A stretch of 64,000 bases of DNA from Alphaproteobacteria bacterium (lineage in GTDB: Bacteria; Pseudomonadota; Alphaproteobacteria; Rhizobiales; JAJFHC01). This document shows positions 7,439-16,230 of the stretch, piece by piece. The notes under the pieces are model-generated. The model worked only from the letters and a program-made list of their open reading frames with translations. It did not search any database and had not been told where the DNA came from. Each line of letters begins with the position of its first letter. Position 1 is the stretch's first letter. The position numbers and the translations under genes were made by a program. Location of the stretch: assembly GCA_021775805.1 (NCBI GenBank), contig JAJFHD010000108.1, positions 1-64,000 of the forward strand, read 5' to 3'.

Positions 7439-7834
7439 CTATTTGCCGACATAGGCGATCGCTTCGATCTCCACGAGCATCTCCGGCTCAGCCATAGGGG
7501 TCTGGACCGTCGTGCGCGCGGGCGGGTTTTCGGGAAAGAACTTTGCGAATTCCTCGTTCATGATCTGGAAATCGCCGATGTCCTTCATATAGACGTTGCA
7601 TTTCAAAACGTCATCGAGGGTGGCGCCGCCTTCTTCAAGAACGGCCTTGACGTTGGTCAGGGTCTGGATGGTCTGCGCACGGATGTCACCGATTCCGGTC
7701 ACATTGCCGGTGTGGTCCCAGGCAACCTGCCCGGCGGTGTAGACCATATCGCCGCCCCTGGCGCCCGGCGAATAAGGGAAAGTCGGCCGGGGCTGGAACT
7801 CCAGGCTCCGGGGCCGCAGTGTTGTTCTTGGCAT
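7439..7834 (-). CDS. RidA-family protein (YjgF/TdcF subgroup), 131 aa
   Basis: This is a RidA-type trimeric deaminase of enamine/imine intermediates. Family hallmarks are visible: YTAGQVAWD, NVKAVLEEGGATLDDVLKCNVY, and the active-site region PPARTTVQ with Arg107 and the distal Glu in MLVEIEAIAYVG. The ATG is preceded by AGGAG. The N-terminal leader (about 20 residues) is longer than in E. coli RidA. It is the middle gene of a three-gene operon. Confidence 0.9.
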   Translation of the reverse strand: MPRTTLRPRSLEFQPRPTFPYSPGARGGDMVYTAGQVAWDHTGNVTGIGDIRAQTIQTLTNVKAVLEEGGATLDDVLKCNVYMKDIGDFQIMNEEFAKFFPENPPARTTVQTPMAEPEMLVEIEAIAYVGK

Positions 7835-7873
7835 AGTTTTGCTCCTGTCCTGATTTACAGATCCGCCCGACGC

Positions 7874-8167
7874 CTAACCGGGCCGGTCGCTATCGACGAT
7901 AACAAGTTCACGGGTCATCGCTTTCCGCCCGTGCTCGAGCGAGGCCTGGTAATCGGGATCGTTATAGCAGGCAACGGCTGCCTCGTAGGTCGGGAATTCG
8001 ACAATGACGTTACGCGGGATGTCGGTGCCCTCACGGGTTTGAAAACGGTTTCCGAACGAAATGAAATGTCCGCCATGTTTTGTCAGCACCGGATTGGCAA
8101 TCGCGGCGTATTCCGCGAAAGCGTCCTTGTCTGTAACCGTGCTGCGTATCATCCAGTATCCTGGCAT
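7874..8167 (-). CDS. DUF1330 family protein, 97 aa
   Basis: A small ferredoxin-like alpha+beta barrel protein of the DUF1330 family: GYWMIRSTVTDKDAFAEYAA, then GGHFISFGNR, and VIVEFPTYEAAVACYNDPDY. No enzymatic function is established for the family. The start at 8167 has GGAGA seven bases upstream; a TTG immediately before it is less likely. It is the first gene of the operon with RidA (39 bp gap) and pirin. Confidence 0.85.
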   Translation of the reverse strand: MPGYWMIRSTVTDKDAFAEYAAIANPVLTKHGGHFISFGNRFQTREGTDIPRNVIVEFPTYEAAVACYNDPDYQASLEHGRKAMTRELVIVDSDRPG

Positions 8168-8433
8168 CAAGTATCTCCTAATTGTTTATACGTTGCGACC
8201 GTTGAATGAAAATGTGCGCCAGCCTGCGGACAACCGTCAATGGCTTCTTGGCCGGTCGACCAAAGATGTGGTCTCGCAAACGGCCAACTGACACCGGATG
8301 GGTGTTTCGCCGGCACCCCGGCACCGTTCCACACTGACCGTAGAGATTGTTGCGATCCCGGTTCACCATCTTCGTTCTCCGGACGCCCGTCAGGGCGGGC
8401 CGGGGCCGTTCCAGAACGGAACTGCCGGGTGGT

Positions 8434-9600
8434 TCAATTCCCCGCCATCGCCTGACGGACCCATGTCTGAAAGCGGTGGACATGATGCTCCTCGGGCATG
8501 AGAACCCCATGGTCGTGGCGGATCGAGCGCAAGCCCTTCTGGTTCAGCTCGGACGCAGCGGCATCCTGTTCGAGCACGGTCACCGCGAAATCGACGACCC
8601 GTGACAGATCGAAGGCGGGATCGTCCAGGGTGCTTTGCGCAAACAGCCATTCAACCTCAAGATCGGTCTCCTCCGGCCCGGTGGGCAATATCCGGACGAT
8701 GCGCATGTAGTCCGCATGGGAGGCAATGAAAACCGACGGCAGACTGACGAAGTAGGCTTGACCGAGGGCGCGTTCCGCGTCGGTCAACCGTTCGAAGGCG
8801 TGCCCGGCGGCAGCGCCGTCCATGGTCCAGGAGACCGCCCCGCCACGCAAACCGCCCACAAGTTTCGGATCCTCCGAACCGGCATGGTCCTGCCAGTCGG
8901 GGTCGTCGCGCGGCTGCGACACGCGACGGCTGTACAAGGGTACAAGATCGCTCAGTTCCGGGTGAATGTTTGGACAGTGCAGGCATTCGTTGAAATTCTC
9001 CCAGAAAACCTTCCAGTTGCATGCCATGGTCTTGCGCCAGGTGTGACCGACAACCAGTGTTTCCAGCGGCCAGTTGTCGATTATGCCCGCATCGCGGCCA
9101 TAACTGTCTTCAAAGGACGGTGGCTCTTGATCGAGGCAGACAAAGACGCAGCCGCGCCACTCGGTCAGGGCAACATTGTAGAGCCCGTAGTCGCCGCTAC
9201 AGAAATCCGGCGCCTGGGAAAGCGACGACGTCCGGACCAGATTGCCGTCGCCGTCATAGGCCCACTGATGGTAGGGGCACACAATCAATTTCGATTTGAG
9301 GCGCCCTTCCCGCTCCGGGCAGATTACGGACCCCCTGTGACGGCAGGTATTGTGAAATGCCTTGAGAACGTCATCGCTGTTGCGCAGAACGAGAATGTTC
9401 TGTGTGCCGATGTCAAATGTCCGGAAACTCATCGGGCCAGCCAGAGTATCGGCGCGGCACAGATAGACCCATTTGCCGTACCAGATCGAGCGAAGTTCGT
9501 GGCCATGGTGTGCAGGATCGAAATAGGCATGGCTCGGCAGGGTCGGTTCCGCGACCACGAGGCCGTTGAAGTCCTCCTCTCCGGTGAGTTGCTTGACCAT
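8434..9600 (-). CDS. Rieske non-heme iron oxygenase, alpha subunit, 388 aa
   Basis: The Rieske [2Fe-2S] site is Cys86-x-His88 (CRHRG) and Cys108-x2-His111 (CPYHQWAYD). The catalytic iron site is in NFNECLHCPNIHPEL with His208 and His213 (H-x4-H) and Glu205 as likely bridging residue. The overall layout is closest to oxygenases of the glycine betaine/carnitine/stachydrine type, but the substrate cannot be assigned. No reductase or ferredoxin gene adjoins it, so reducing partners must come from elsewhere. The ATG follows AGAGGAGA. Flanking regions of 266 and 322 bp suggest a single-gene unit. Confidence 0.88.
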   Translation of the reverse strand: MVKQLTGEEDFNGLVVAEPTLPSHAYFDPAHHGHELRSIWYGKWVYLCRADTLAGPMSFRTFDIGTQNILVLRNSDDVLKAFHNTCRHRGSVICPEREGRLKSKLIVCPYHQWAYDGDGNLVRTSSLSQAPDFCSGDYGLYNVALTEWRGCVFVCLDQEPPSFEDSYGRDAGIIDNWPLETLVVGHTWRKTMACNWKVFWENFNECLHCPNIHPELSDLVPLYSRRVSQPRDDPDWQDHAGSEDPKLVGGLRGGAVSWTMDGAAAGHAFERLTDAERALGQAYFVSLPSVFIASHADYMRIVRILPTGPEETDLEVEWLFAQSTLDDPAFDLSRVVDFAVTVLEQDAAASELNQKGLRSIRHDHGVLMPEEHHVHRFQTWVRQAMAGN

Positions 9601-9922
9601 GGTCTCCTCTCGCCAGACTCAATCGACAGCCGCAATGCCGCTTCAATCTATCGCTCCCGGCACTTGTCAGCCACAATTTGTTGGTGAAAACATCTCCCAC
9701 TTCCATGAAACCGCGTTTCCCGGGAGGAAGCCCGCGAACCCGCTGCGTGCGTGCGTGCAGCAGGCCGATTGCGTCGATGGGGTCACACAACCGGCGGCTG
9801 TTACCGCTCTGGCGAGGTGTCGGTTGCACCTCCCGCGCACCATAGGTCTGGACGACATGATGACCGACTATCAGGTGGATCTATGAACTTCCGATTGCTG
9901 TGAAGATTTCCTGAATGTCAAA
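9601..9922. other. Intergenic, no gene seen
   Basis: Short open frames here overlap each other and lack ribosome sites or family resemblance. A brief GTGC repeat occurs near 9747. The part next to 9600 should hold the promoter of the Rieske gene. Confidence 0.5.
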
Positions 9923-10555
9923 TCAGAACCGTTTGAGGGCCGCGAGCAATGCGGAGACATTGTCGCCCCTGGAACTGACAAAGTCCTCGAAATCCTTGCG
10001 CAGCAGTCTGGTCAGCCAGCGGCCCAGAACGCGGACATCTGCAATCTTGTGGCGCCGTCCCGACTTTATGATTTTCCAGCGTACCGTGTAGCGCGATCCT
10101 GAAGTCAGGGTGACCGTGCTGTCGATGAAGTAGTACTTGCCTTCCTGCCAGGTCCGGTCGCCCATTTCGAATTTTTCGACCCGGTATTGCTTGGTCTGCT
10201 CGGCGAAATAGTGTGCGATCAGGCGGGCAACACCGTTGTAGTAGGTCCTGCGTCGGGATCGTTTCAGGCCGCTGCGGTACCTGCCGAGAGAGTACGTGGC
10301 GATGGATGGCGTGTCGGCATGTTTTCTGATGACCTGCAGGAACGCCGGCGGTGACGCCTGACGAGCGGCCTTCTGGAGCCGTGTGGCAACCTTGTTCATG
10401 TAGCGGACGACGGGATCACTGGCTGCAGACGCTGAACCCGGGTTCAGGCCGGTCAGAGCGAGCGCGCCGGTTGCCGCACTCAAACACAGCAGCTCGCGCC
10501 GTGTCAGATTAAGGTGCCGTGGAGTCTTTTTTTTTGGACGGAAGGCCTGCGCCAT
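9923..10555 (-). CDS. MlaC/Ttg2D-family periplasmic protein with Tat-like signal, 210 aa
   Basis: MlaC proteins shuttle phospholipids across the periplasm. This one has a twin-arginine leader (LTRRELLCLSAATGALAL; Arg19-Arg20) with likely cleavage near residue 44, then an MlaC core (RYRSGLKRSRRRTYYNGVAR, TWQEGKYYFIDSTVTLTSG, KIADVRVLGRWL, DFVSSRGDNVSALLAAL). The frame is open to 10690, but the ATG at 10555 has GGGGGA five bases upstream. No mlaE/mlaD/mlaF adjoins it; an MlaF-like gene lies 5 kb away and another MlaC at 30.5 kb. Partners are unknown. Confidence 0.8.
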   Translation of the reverse strand: MAQAFRPKKKTPRHLNLTRRELLCLSAATGALALTGLNPGSASAASDPVVRYMNKVATRLQKAARQASPPAFLQVIRKHADTPSIATYSLGRYRSGLKRSRRRTYYNGVARLIAHYFAEQTKQYRVEKFEMGDRTWQEGKYYFIDSTVTLTSGSRYTVRWKIIKSGRRHKIADVRVLGRWLTRLLRKDFEDFVSSRGDNVSALLAALKRF

Positions 10556-10652
10556 TTTTGTCCCCCGCTCGCGGTTGCGTCGTCGACTGCGACCGAACCC
10601 CGACTCTGAGTTGTCCATTGCCTCGTCACCCTCAGGCAAGCGGTTCGGATGG

Positions 10653-11588
10653 TCAGGGTTTGGGTACCACAAAGTCGGGAACAATTCCACTTTTCTCGAT
10701 ATAGGTCATCACGTTGCGTCCACGAAACAACCCAAAACCTGAGACCAGGACGGTCCCCCAGCCTGCCGCGGCACCGCCGAGAATGTCGGTGTGGAGGGTA
10801 TCGCCGACCATGGCAATCCGGGCCCCGGTGCCCCAACCGGAGTCCACCCGGGCGACAATTGCTTCAAAAACACTGGGAAACGGTTTGCCGTGAAATTCGA
10901 CGTCGATGCCGGTTCTGTCGGCTATGTCGTGGGCAAAGTAACCGGGTTCGCGCGAGAGCATTCCTTCAAGCGGGGCGACAAGGTCCGGATTGGCGACAAT
11001 CACCGGACGCGGGTTGTCGATCAGGCTTGCCACCAGGGTCTGCTGATGGCGCTCGGTCCAGTTGCGCGAGCCGACAAGCAGGATGCCATCAACTGTGTCG
11101 TAACCGTCACTGCGGACGTGACTTGCGGTCAGGCGCGTGGTTGTGACCGGCAGCTTGTCCAGCCGTGAAACTTCCGGCGCCATGACGCCCCAATTGAAGG
11201 ACGGGGGAAATCTGGCGAGCGCCGTCGTCGCCGCATCCCGGCTTGCCACGACATCGCGGGCGTCGAACGAAAAGCCCATGCGATGATATTTGGCAAGCGC
11301 CTGTTCGGCATCGAAGGTGGCGCCGTTCGTCAACACGAAGATCCGCTTGCCCCTGGCGCGCAAATCCGCGATGCGGTCGGCAACGCCCGGAATGGCTTCT
11401 TCGCCCACATTAAGGACACCATAGGCATCGAGCACAAAGACATCGAAGTGATCGGCTACGGCGCCCAGGTTTTCCGCATGCTGCGGTGCCACCGGATACC
11501 GGGCGGGTGGCGTGCGTTCGCGTACCGCCTCGTATCGATCGAATGCCCAGGGGGCGTCTTCAAACGCCCGGGCCTGCGATGGGTTCAT
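10653..11588 (-). CDS. HAD-IIA hydrolase (TIGR01459-like), last gene of phosphonate transport operon
   Basis: A NagD-like HAD phosphatase. Motif I is VFVLDAYGVL, motif II VLTNGAT, the cap follows, and motif IV is MVGDTLHTDILGG. It overlaps the permease stop by 4 bp (ATGA), so translation is coupled to the transporter. This suggests it acts on the imported compound or its product, for example as a phosphoester or phosphonate hydrolase; that is inferred from context. It is not the phosphonoacetaldehyde hydrolase PhnX, which has a different cap. No phnW or phnX gene is in the window. Confidence 0.85.
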   Translation of the reverse strand: MNPSQARAFEDAPWAFDRYEAVRERTPPARYPVAPQHAENLGAVADHFDVFVLDAYGVLNVGEEAIPGVADRIADLRARGKRIFVLTNGATFDAEQALAKYHRMGFSFDARDVVASRDAATTALARFPPSFNWGVMAPEVSRLDKLPVTTTRLTASHVRSDGYDTVDGILLVGSRNWTERHQQTLVASLIDNPRPVIVANPDLVAPLEGMLSREPGYFAHDIADRTGIDVEFHGKPFPSVFEAIVARVDSGWGTGARIAMVGDTLHTDILGGAAAGWGTVLVSGFGLFRGRNVMTYIEKSGIVPDFVVPKP

Positions 11589-13600
11589 CGCTTGCGCCAG
11601 GCCTGGGTGCGGCGCTGAATCCCCTTCGAGAGGGCTGCGTGAATGATCCGGGCGATGGTGTTGGTGTAAAAGATCATCATGCCCATCGCCGCCGCCGGCG
11701 CCACATCGCCGGCATCATCCATATTCAGCACGGCGATCGAAGCAAGACTGGTATCGGGACTGTACAGAAAGACGACGGCCGACACCGTGGTCATGGCGTT
11801 GACGAAGAGATAAATCGAGATATCGAGGATCGCCGGGGTGCACACCGGAACCGTGACTTTGGCAAAAACCCTGTAGAACGGCTGTTTCAGGGAAGACGCA
11901 ACGGACTCGAACTCAGGGTCCATCTGCTTGAGCGCGGTCATCGCCGTGAGGTGCGACACGGTATAAAAGTGCGTCACAGAGCACACGACCAAAATGGTCA
12001 TGGTGGCGTAAATCGGGTTGAGCGGATTTGCCGGGTTGTTGAAGAAGAATATGTAGGCCAGGCCCAGCACCATGCCGGGCACGGCCATCGGCAGCATGGC
12101 GAAAAACTGAATGGCGCCCCGGAGGCCCCCAAAGCCTTTGGTTTTCTCAACCATGTAGGCGCCGGTGAAAATGACGACGGTCCCGATCACGGCCGTCAAC
12201 AAGGCCATCCGGATGGAGTTGTAGTAAGAGTCCCAGCCGCCGCCGTCCATGACATCGAAATTGTAGTTGTTGAGCGACGGGCTCAGGTCGTAGGGCCAGA
12301 ATTTTATCAGGGCGGCGAACTGGCAGACGCCAAGCAATCCGACGATGAAGATCGCCATGGCACTGCAGAATGCGAGCATGATGCGGTCGAAGTTCCGGTC
12401 GGGTTTGGGTTCGTAGGGAACCGACCTTGCTGACAACAGTGCGACCTGGCGTTTTTGGACGAGCCGGTCGACGATGAAAGCCGCCAAGGCCGGGACAAGC
12501 AGGACGACACTGACGACCGCGCCCATGGAAAAATTCTGTTGGCCTATGACCTGCTTGTAGATGTCCACGGCGAGAACGTTGAACTGGCCGCCGATGACCT
12601 TCGGGAGCCCGAAGTCGGTGATCACCAGATTGAAGACAACAAATGCTGCCGAAATCAGTCCGTAACGGGCACCGGGGATCGTAACCGTCCAGAAAGTCTT
12701 CCAGGGACTGGCCCGCAGCACTACCGAGGCTTCATACAGCCGCGCATCGGAAATCGACAGGCCGGTCTGAATGATGATCAGCGCATGGGGGAACGTGAAG
12801 AACACCGAGCCGATGACGATGCCGATCGGGCCGTAGATCGAATAGCCGAACAGCAGTTCCTTGATCATGCCCTGATTGCCGAACAGGTAGACCAGCGCTA
12901 TGCCGGGCAGCAGTGACGGCACAAGGATCGGCGCCATGGCGATCAGCCTGAAAGCGCCCTTGAAGCGCATGCAGCTTCTGGTCAGCGCATAAGCCGATAT
13001 GAAAGCCAGCGTGACGGTGATGACCGTGCTGATAAGCGCAATGAAGATCGAATTGAAGATCGAGTTGAACAAGGCGGGCGTTGCAAAATACTGGCGATAG
13101 TTGGATACGCCGGTTTGCTGATCCGGCCGGAGAACGACCTTGCGGAACTTGTTGCTGGTCAGTTCCACCCAGTCGTTGTGGATAATGCGTTCGCTGCCCA
13201 CGAGGAATGCCGTTCCCGCCGGTCCGACGATCCGAATCCTGTATTTGGTCGGCGACCGGAAACTGAAATCGGGAAACAGCTTGGTGACGGCAAGACGGCC
13301 ATCGGAACTGGTGGCAAAGTCGGCCGGCGCGTACGCCTTGACCTCGTCGTTGAGCTGTGCCGCCGTTTTGGCGTCGCTCCATCCCTCGCCCTTGTCGACC
13401 TGAATCTCGAAGGCTTCCAGCCGGAAGACATAGTCCTCAAACGACTTTGAAATCATGGCGTACAAGGGAAAGACCAGCGCGGCGAGCAGATAGAGACCGA
13501 TGACAGCCAGATAAGCGAACATGATCCACTGGTCGCGGCCGGTCTTGGGCTTTATGAGCGGCGCGGTCATTACCTTGTCTGATTGCACGGTATCAGTCAT
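11585..13600 (-). CDS. phnU: 2-Aminoethylphosphonate-type ABC permease, fused two-domain, 671 aa
   Basis: Two BPD_transp_1 domains are fused as in the FbpB/ThiP type and TIGR03262 permeases. There are about 12 membrane helices; EAA-like loops are at VVLRASPWKTFWTVTIPG and SSLKQPFYRVFAKVTVPV. A periplasmic insert of roughly 120 residues follows the first helix. The ATG at 13600 overlaps the ATPase stop by 8 bp; an in-frame start at 13648 would overlap it more. It sits between the ATPase and the HAD gene, with overlaps on both sides, so all are co-translated. Confidence 0.88.
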   Translation of the reverse strand: MTDTVQSDKVMTAPLIKPKTGRDQWIMFAYLAVIGLYLLAALVFPLYAMISKSFEDYVFRLEAFEIQVDKGEGWSDAKTAAQLNDEVKAYAPADFATSSDGRLAVTKLFPDFSFRSPTKYRIRIVGPAGTAFLVGSERIIHNDWVELTSNKFRKVVLRPDQQTGVSNYRQYFATPALFNSIFNSIFIALISTVITVTLAFISAYALTRSCMRFKGAFRLIAMAPILVPSLLPGIALVYLFGNQGMIKELLFGYSIYGPIGIVIGSVFFTFPHALIIIQTGLSISDARLYEASVVLRASPWKTFWTVTIPGARYGLISAAFVVFNLVITDFGLPKVIGGQFNVLAVDIYKQVIGQQNFSMGAVVSVVLLVPALAAFIVDRLVQKRQVALLSARSVPYEPKPDRNFDRIMLAFCSAMAIFIVGLLGVCQFAALIKFWPYDLSPSLNNYNFDVMDGGGWDSYYNSIRMALLTAVIGTVVIFTGAYMVEKTKGFGGLRGAIQFFAMLPMAVPGMVLGLAYIFFFNNPANPLNPIYATMTILVVCSVTHFYTVSHLTAMTALKQMDPEFESVASSLKQPFYRVFAKVTVPVCTPAILDISIYLFVNAMTTVSAVVFLYSPDTSLASIAVLNMDDAGDVAPAAAMGMMIFYTNTIARIIHAALSKGIQRRTQAWRKR

Positions 13601-14720
13601 CGCCGTTCCGCGACTTGAAGATTCGAATCCGGTTCGGCGGGAAGGCAACCCTCAGGCTGTCGCCAACAACCACATTGGTGCGGCGCGCCAGGTTGATCGA
13701 GAAATCGGCCTCGATATCATGTCCTTCGAAACCGCCGACTTCAAGCGCCACCCTGAAGAAGGAACCAAGGAACTCCATTCCTGTGATCTTCGCTTCGACC
13801 AGATTGCCGTGATCCTGGGTTTCGACGGCAGTGATGTCCTCCGGGCGGATGGCAACCGTCACGGCTTCGTCCGGCGCAAATTCCCGGGTGTCGCAGGCCA
13901 GGGTCACCGATCCGACTTTCACGGTGCCCGCTGATCCGTCAGATCCGGCCGACAAGATCCGGCCCGGTACGAAATTCATCTTGCCGATGAAATCTGCGAC
14001 AAACGCGGTCTCCGGCGTGCGGTAGATTTCCATCGGCGTGCCGGTCTGGTCAATGACCCCGTGGTTCATGACGACAATCCTGTCGGCCATGCTCAGGGCT
14101 TCTTCCTGATCGTGGGTGACCATGATCGTGGTCACGCCAAGGCGCCTCTGGAGTTCCTTGACTTCGTGACGCAAATGGACGCGGACCTTGGCATCGAGCG
14201 CCGACAAGGGCTCGTCCAGGAGCAGGAGGCCCGGCGAGGTCGCGATCGCACGGGCCAGCGCGATTCTCTGCTGCTGTCCGCCGGAAAGCTGGGCGGGGTA
14301 TTTGCTGCCCTGGTCAGGCAGCCCCACCAGCTCCAGGAGTTCGCGGACCCGGGCCTCGATCTGGGGGCGCGGGGTTTTGACGTTTTCGAGTCCGAAGGCA
14401 ATGTTCCTGTCGACCGTGAGGTTTGGAAAAAGCGCATAGGACTGGAACACGATTCCGAAATCGCGTTCCGCCGGCGGCAAAGCCGAGATGTCCCGGCCGG
14501 CCTGTTCGACGGTGCCCGAGGTTTGAATGTCGAGACCGGCAATTGCGCGCAGGAACGTGGTCTTGCCGCATCCGGAAGGCCCCAGAAAGCAGACAAACTC
14601 ACCTTCCCTGATATCGAGGGAAACACTGTCCAGGGCAACAAAGTTGCCGAATTTCTTGGTGAGGTTCCGGATCTGCAAGAATGCACGATCCGTTCTGCCG
14701 TGTTCCTGACCATCAGTCAT
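13593..14720 (-). CDS. phnT: 2-Aminoethylphosphonate-type ABC transporter ATPase, 375 aa
   Basis: This energises the adjacent permease. Walker A is GPSGCGKTT, signature LSGGQQQR, Walker B LLLLDEPLSALDAKVR and the switch HDQEEAL. A C-terminal TOBE-like domain follows (VTVAIRPEDI to LRVAFPPNRIRIF). The start at 14720 begins MTDGQEHG; an alternative ATG at 14753 adds 11 residues and also has a fair ribosome site. It lies downstream of the binding-protein gene across an intercistronic hairpin. Confidence 0.9.
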   Translation of the reverse strand: MTDGQEHGRTDRAFLQIRNLTKKFGNFVALDSVSLDIREGEFVCFLGPSGCGKTTFLRAIAGLDIQTSGTVEQAGRDISALPPAERDFGIVFQSYALFPNLTVDRNIAFGLENVKTPRPQIEARVRELLELVGLPDQGSKYPAQLSGGQQQRIALARAIATSPGLLLLDEPLSALDAKVRVHLRHEVKELQRRLGVTTIMVTHDQEEALSMADRIVVMNHGVIDQTGTPMEIYRTPETAFVADFIGKMNFVPGRILSAGSDGSAGTVKVGSVTLACDTREFAPDEAVTVAIRPEDITAVETQDHGNLVEAKITGMEFLGSFFRVALEVGGFEGHDIEADFSINLARRTNVVVGDSLRVAFPPNRIRIFKSRNGDD

Positions 14721-14777
14721 GGCGCATACGCCCCCAATACCGAACGAACGCATCTTGCCCGCCAGATTTCAATAGTA

Positions 14778-14805
14778 ACTCCCGGCCCGCGAACAGGCCG
14801 GGAGT
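14778..14805 (-). terminator. Intercistronic stem-loop between phnS and phnT
   Basis: A perfect 10-bp stem (ACTCCCGGCC at 14778-14787, GGCCGGGAGT at 14796-14805) has an 8-nt loop and no following U-tract. Hairpins at this position are known to protect binding-protein mRNA or partly terminate, giving an excess of binding protein over ATPase and permease. Confidence 0.7.
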
Positions 14806-14822
14806 GCGTCTGATGCAGCGCG

Positions 14823-15863
14823 TCAGCTCTTCGGTTCGGATTTCGAATCGTAGCGCTTCTGCCATTCGCCGAGAATAGCCTTGCGGTTGTTGGCGGCAAA
14901 CTCGAAATCGTTATCGATCATCTTTTCCAGAAGGTTTGTCGGAAAGTGCTCGACCGGCTTGGCAACGCCGGGCATGGCGACAACCGCATAACCGGTGTTG
15001 TACATCTCGTTGGCCTTCTTGGTGATCGACCAGTCGACCAGCGTCTTGGCGGCATCGAGTTTCTCGGTGCCGGCGACGATGGCCGTTGCTTCCATGTCCC
15101 AACCGACGCCTTCTTCAGGAACGATGATGTCGATCGGTGCGCCCTGGGCCTTGGACTTTGCACCGCGGAAGGCAAACGAAATGCCGATCGGGATTTCACC
15201 GGCGGCAGCAAGCTTGCACGGTTTCGAGCCCGAATGGGTGTAACGGGCAATATTGGCGTGCAGCCCGTCCATGTATTCCCAGCCGCCCTTTTCACCGAAC
15301 ATCTGCAGCCAGCTTGAGACATCGAGGAAGCCGGTGCCCGACGAATTCGGGTTCGGCATGATCAGATGGCCCTTGTACTTCGCGTCAAGAAGGTCCTTCC
15401 AGGACTTTGGCGGCGTCAGGTTGTGTTTCTTGGCTTCGACGGTGTTGTAACAAATGGCGGCGACCCAGGCGTCCATGCCAACCCACGCCGGAGGCGTCGA
15501 GCTGTCGACGAACTTCTTGTCCAGAGCCTCGACGCCCTTTGCCGCATAGGCCTCGAGCATGCCTTCGCTCTTGAGCAGCAACAGAGATGTCGCTGCGAGC
15601 CCCCAGACGACATCGGCTTGCGGGTTGTCCTTTTCAGCGAGAAGCTTTGCCGTCACGATCCCGGTGGAGTCACGAACCCACTTGATCTTGATGTCCGGGT
15701 GATCCTTGTTGAAGGATTCAGCATAACGCTTGAGGTCTTCGGCCTCGACGGCGGTATAAACGGTCAACTCGGTTTCGGCTCTCGCCATACCGGAATACGC
15801 CGTCAATGCGGCCAATCCGATACAGGCGCCGCCCAAAAGGCTCTTCAGTCCAGATAGTTGCAT
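14823..15863 (-). CDS. phnS: 2-Aminoethylphosphonate-binding periplasmic protein (PhnS2-like), 346 aa
   Basis: The solute-binding subunit. A signal peptide (to about residue 29, GMARA) precedes a mature protein matching the PhnS2 pattern (TIGR03261): LTVYTAVEAEDLKRYAESF, WVRDSTGIVTAKLLAE, PQADVVWGLAATS, MPNPNSSGTGFLDV and THSGSKPCKLAAAGE. The last of these is characteristic of the family. It is the first gene of the phnS-phnT-phnU-HAD operon and is divergent from a LysR gene of the aminoethylphosphonate-linked type. The ligand is inferred from the family. Confidence 0.9.
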   Translation of the reverse strand: MQLSGLKSLLGGACIGLAALTAYSGMARAETELTVYTAVEAEDLKRYAESFNKDHPDIKIKWVRDSTGIVTAKLLAEKDNPQADVVWGLAATSLLLLKSEGMLEAYAAKGVEALDKKFVDSSTPPAWVGMDAWVAAICYNTVEAKKHNLTPPKSWKDLLDAKYKGHLIMPNPNSSGTGFLDVSSWLQMFGEKGGWEYMDGLHANIARYTHSGSKPCKLAAAGEIPIGISFAFRGAKSKAQGAPIDIIVPEEGVGWDMEATAIVAGTEKLDAAKTLVDWSITKKANEMYNTGYAVVAMPGVAKPVEHFPTNLLEKMIDNDFEFAANNRKAILGEWQKRYDSKSEPKS

Positions 15864-16230
15864 GAGATTATCCCTCTCCTGATATTTTAGTTACACGATG
15901 CGGTGTTGCAAGGTGTCTTGGTACTCGGTCTCGATACTCGTTCTTTTGTTACGTCAGTTACCTCGAACGTCCTACGGCTGGAACTTCCGCACGGCTGCCA
16001 AGTCTGCCCTGACCAGACGCAAATCAGTTTCCATCAGTTCGACACGGCAATCCTATCGCATTCCCGGCGTCCTTTCTCTCAATAACGTCAGGTCTGCGGC
16101 ATTATGGGGCTTCAGTGTCAGTATAATGACAATTGTGCCGGGCAGGACAAGAACGCTCTTGACCAATCAAAGCGCTTCAACGCACCATAAATCAAATCGT
16201 CATTAGCGATACATCTCATAGGGTGAACTT
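15864..16230. promoter_or_regulatory. phnS/lysR divergent control region
   Basis: This 367-bp gap has no supported gene. It contains the inverted repeat TGTCA (16116-16120) / TGACA (16127-16131) with a 6-nt spacer, next to AT-rich sequence that could be a promoter. This is a plausible LysR-type site, 100 bp upstream of the lysR start. Confidence 0.5.

Noticed and set aside
7073-8209. A 378-codon plus-strand frame opposite pirin, RidA and DUF1330
   Set aside because: It spans three genuine genes with good ribosome sites and has no similarity of its own.
9741-9765. Short GTGC tandem repeat
   Set aside because: Only a few units, in non-coding sequence; ordinary low-complexity DNA and not a CRISPR or phase-variable gene.
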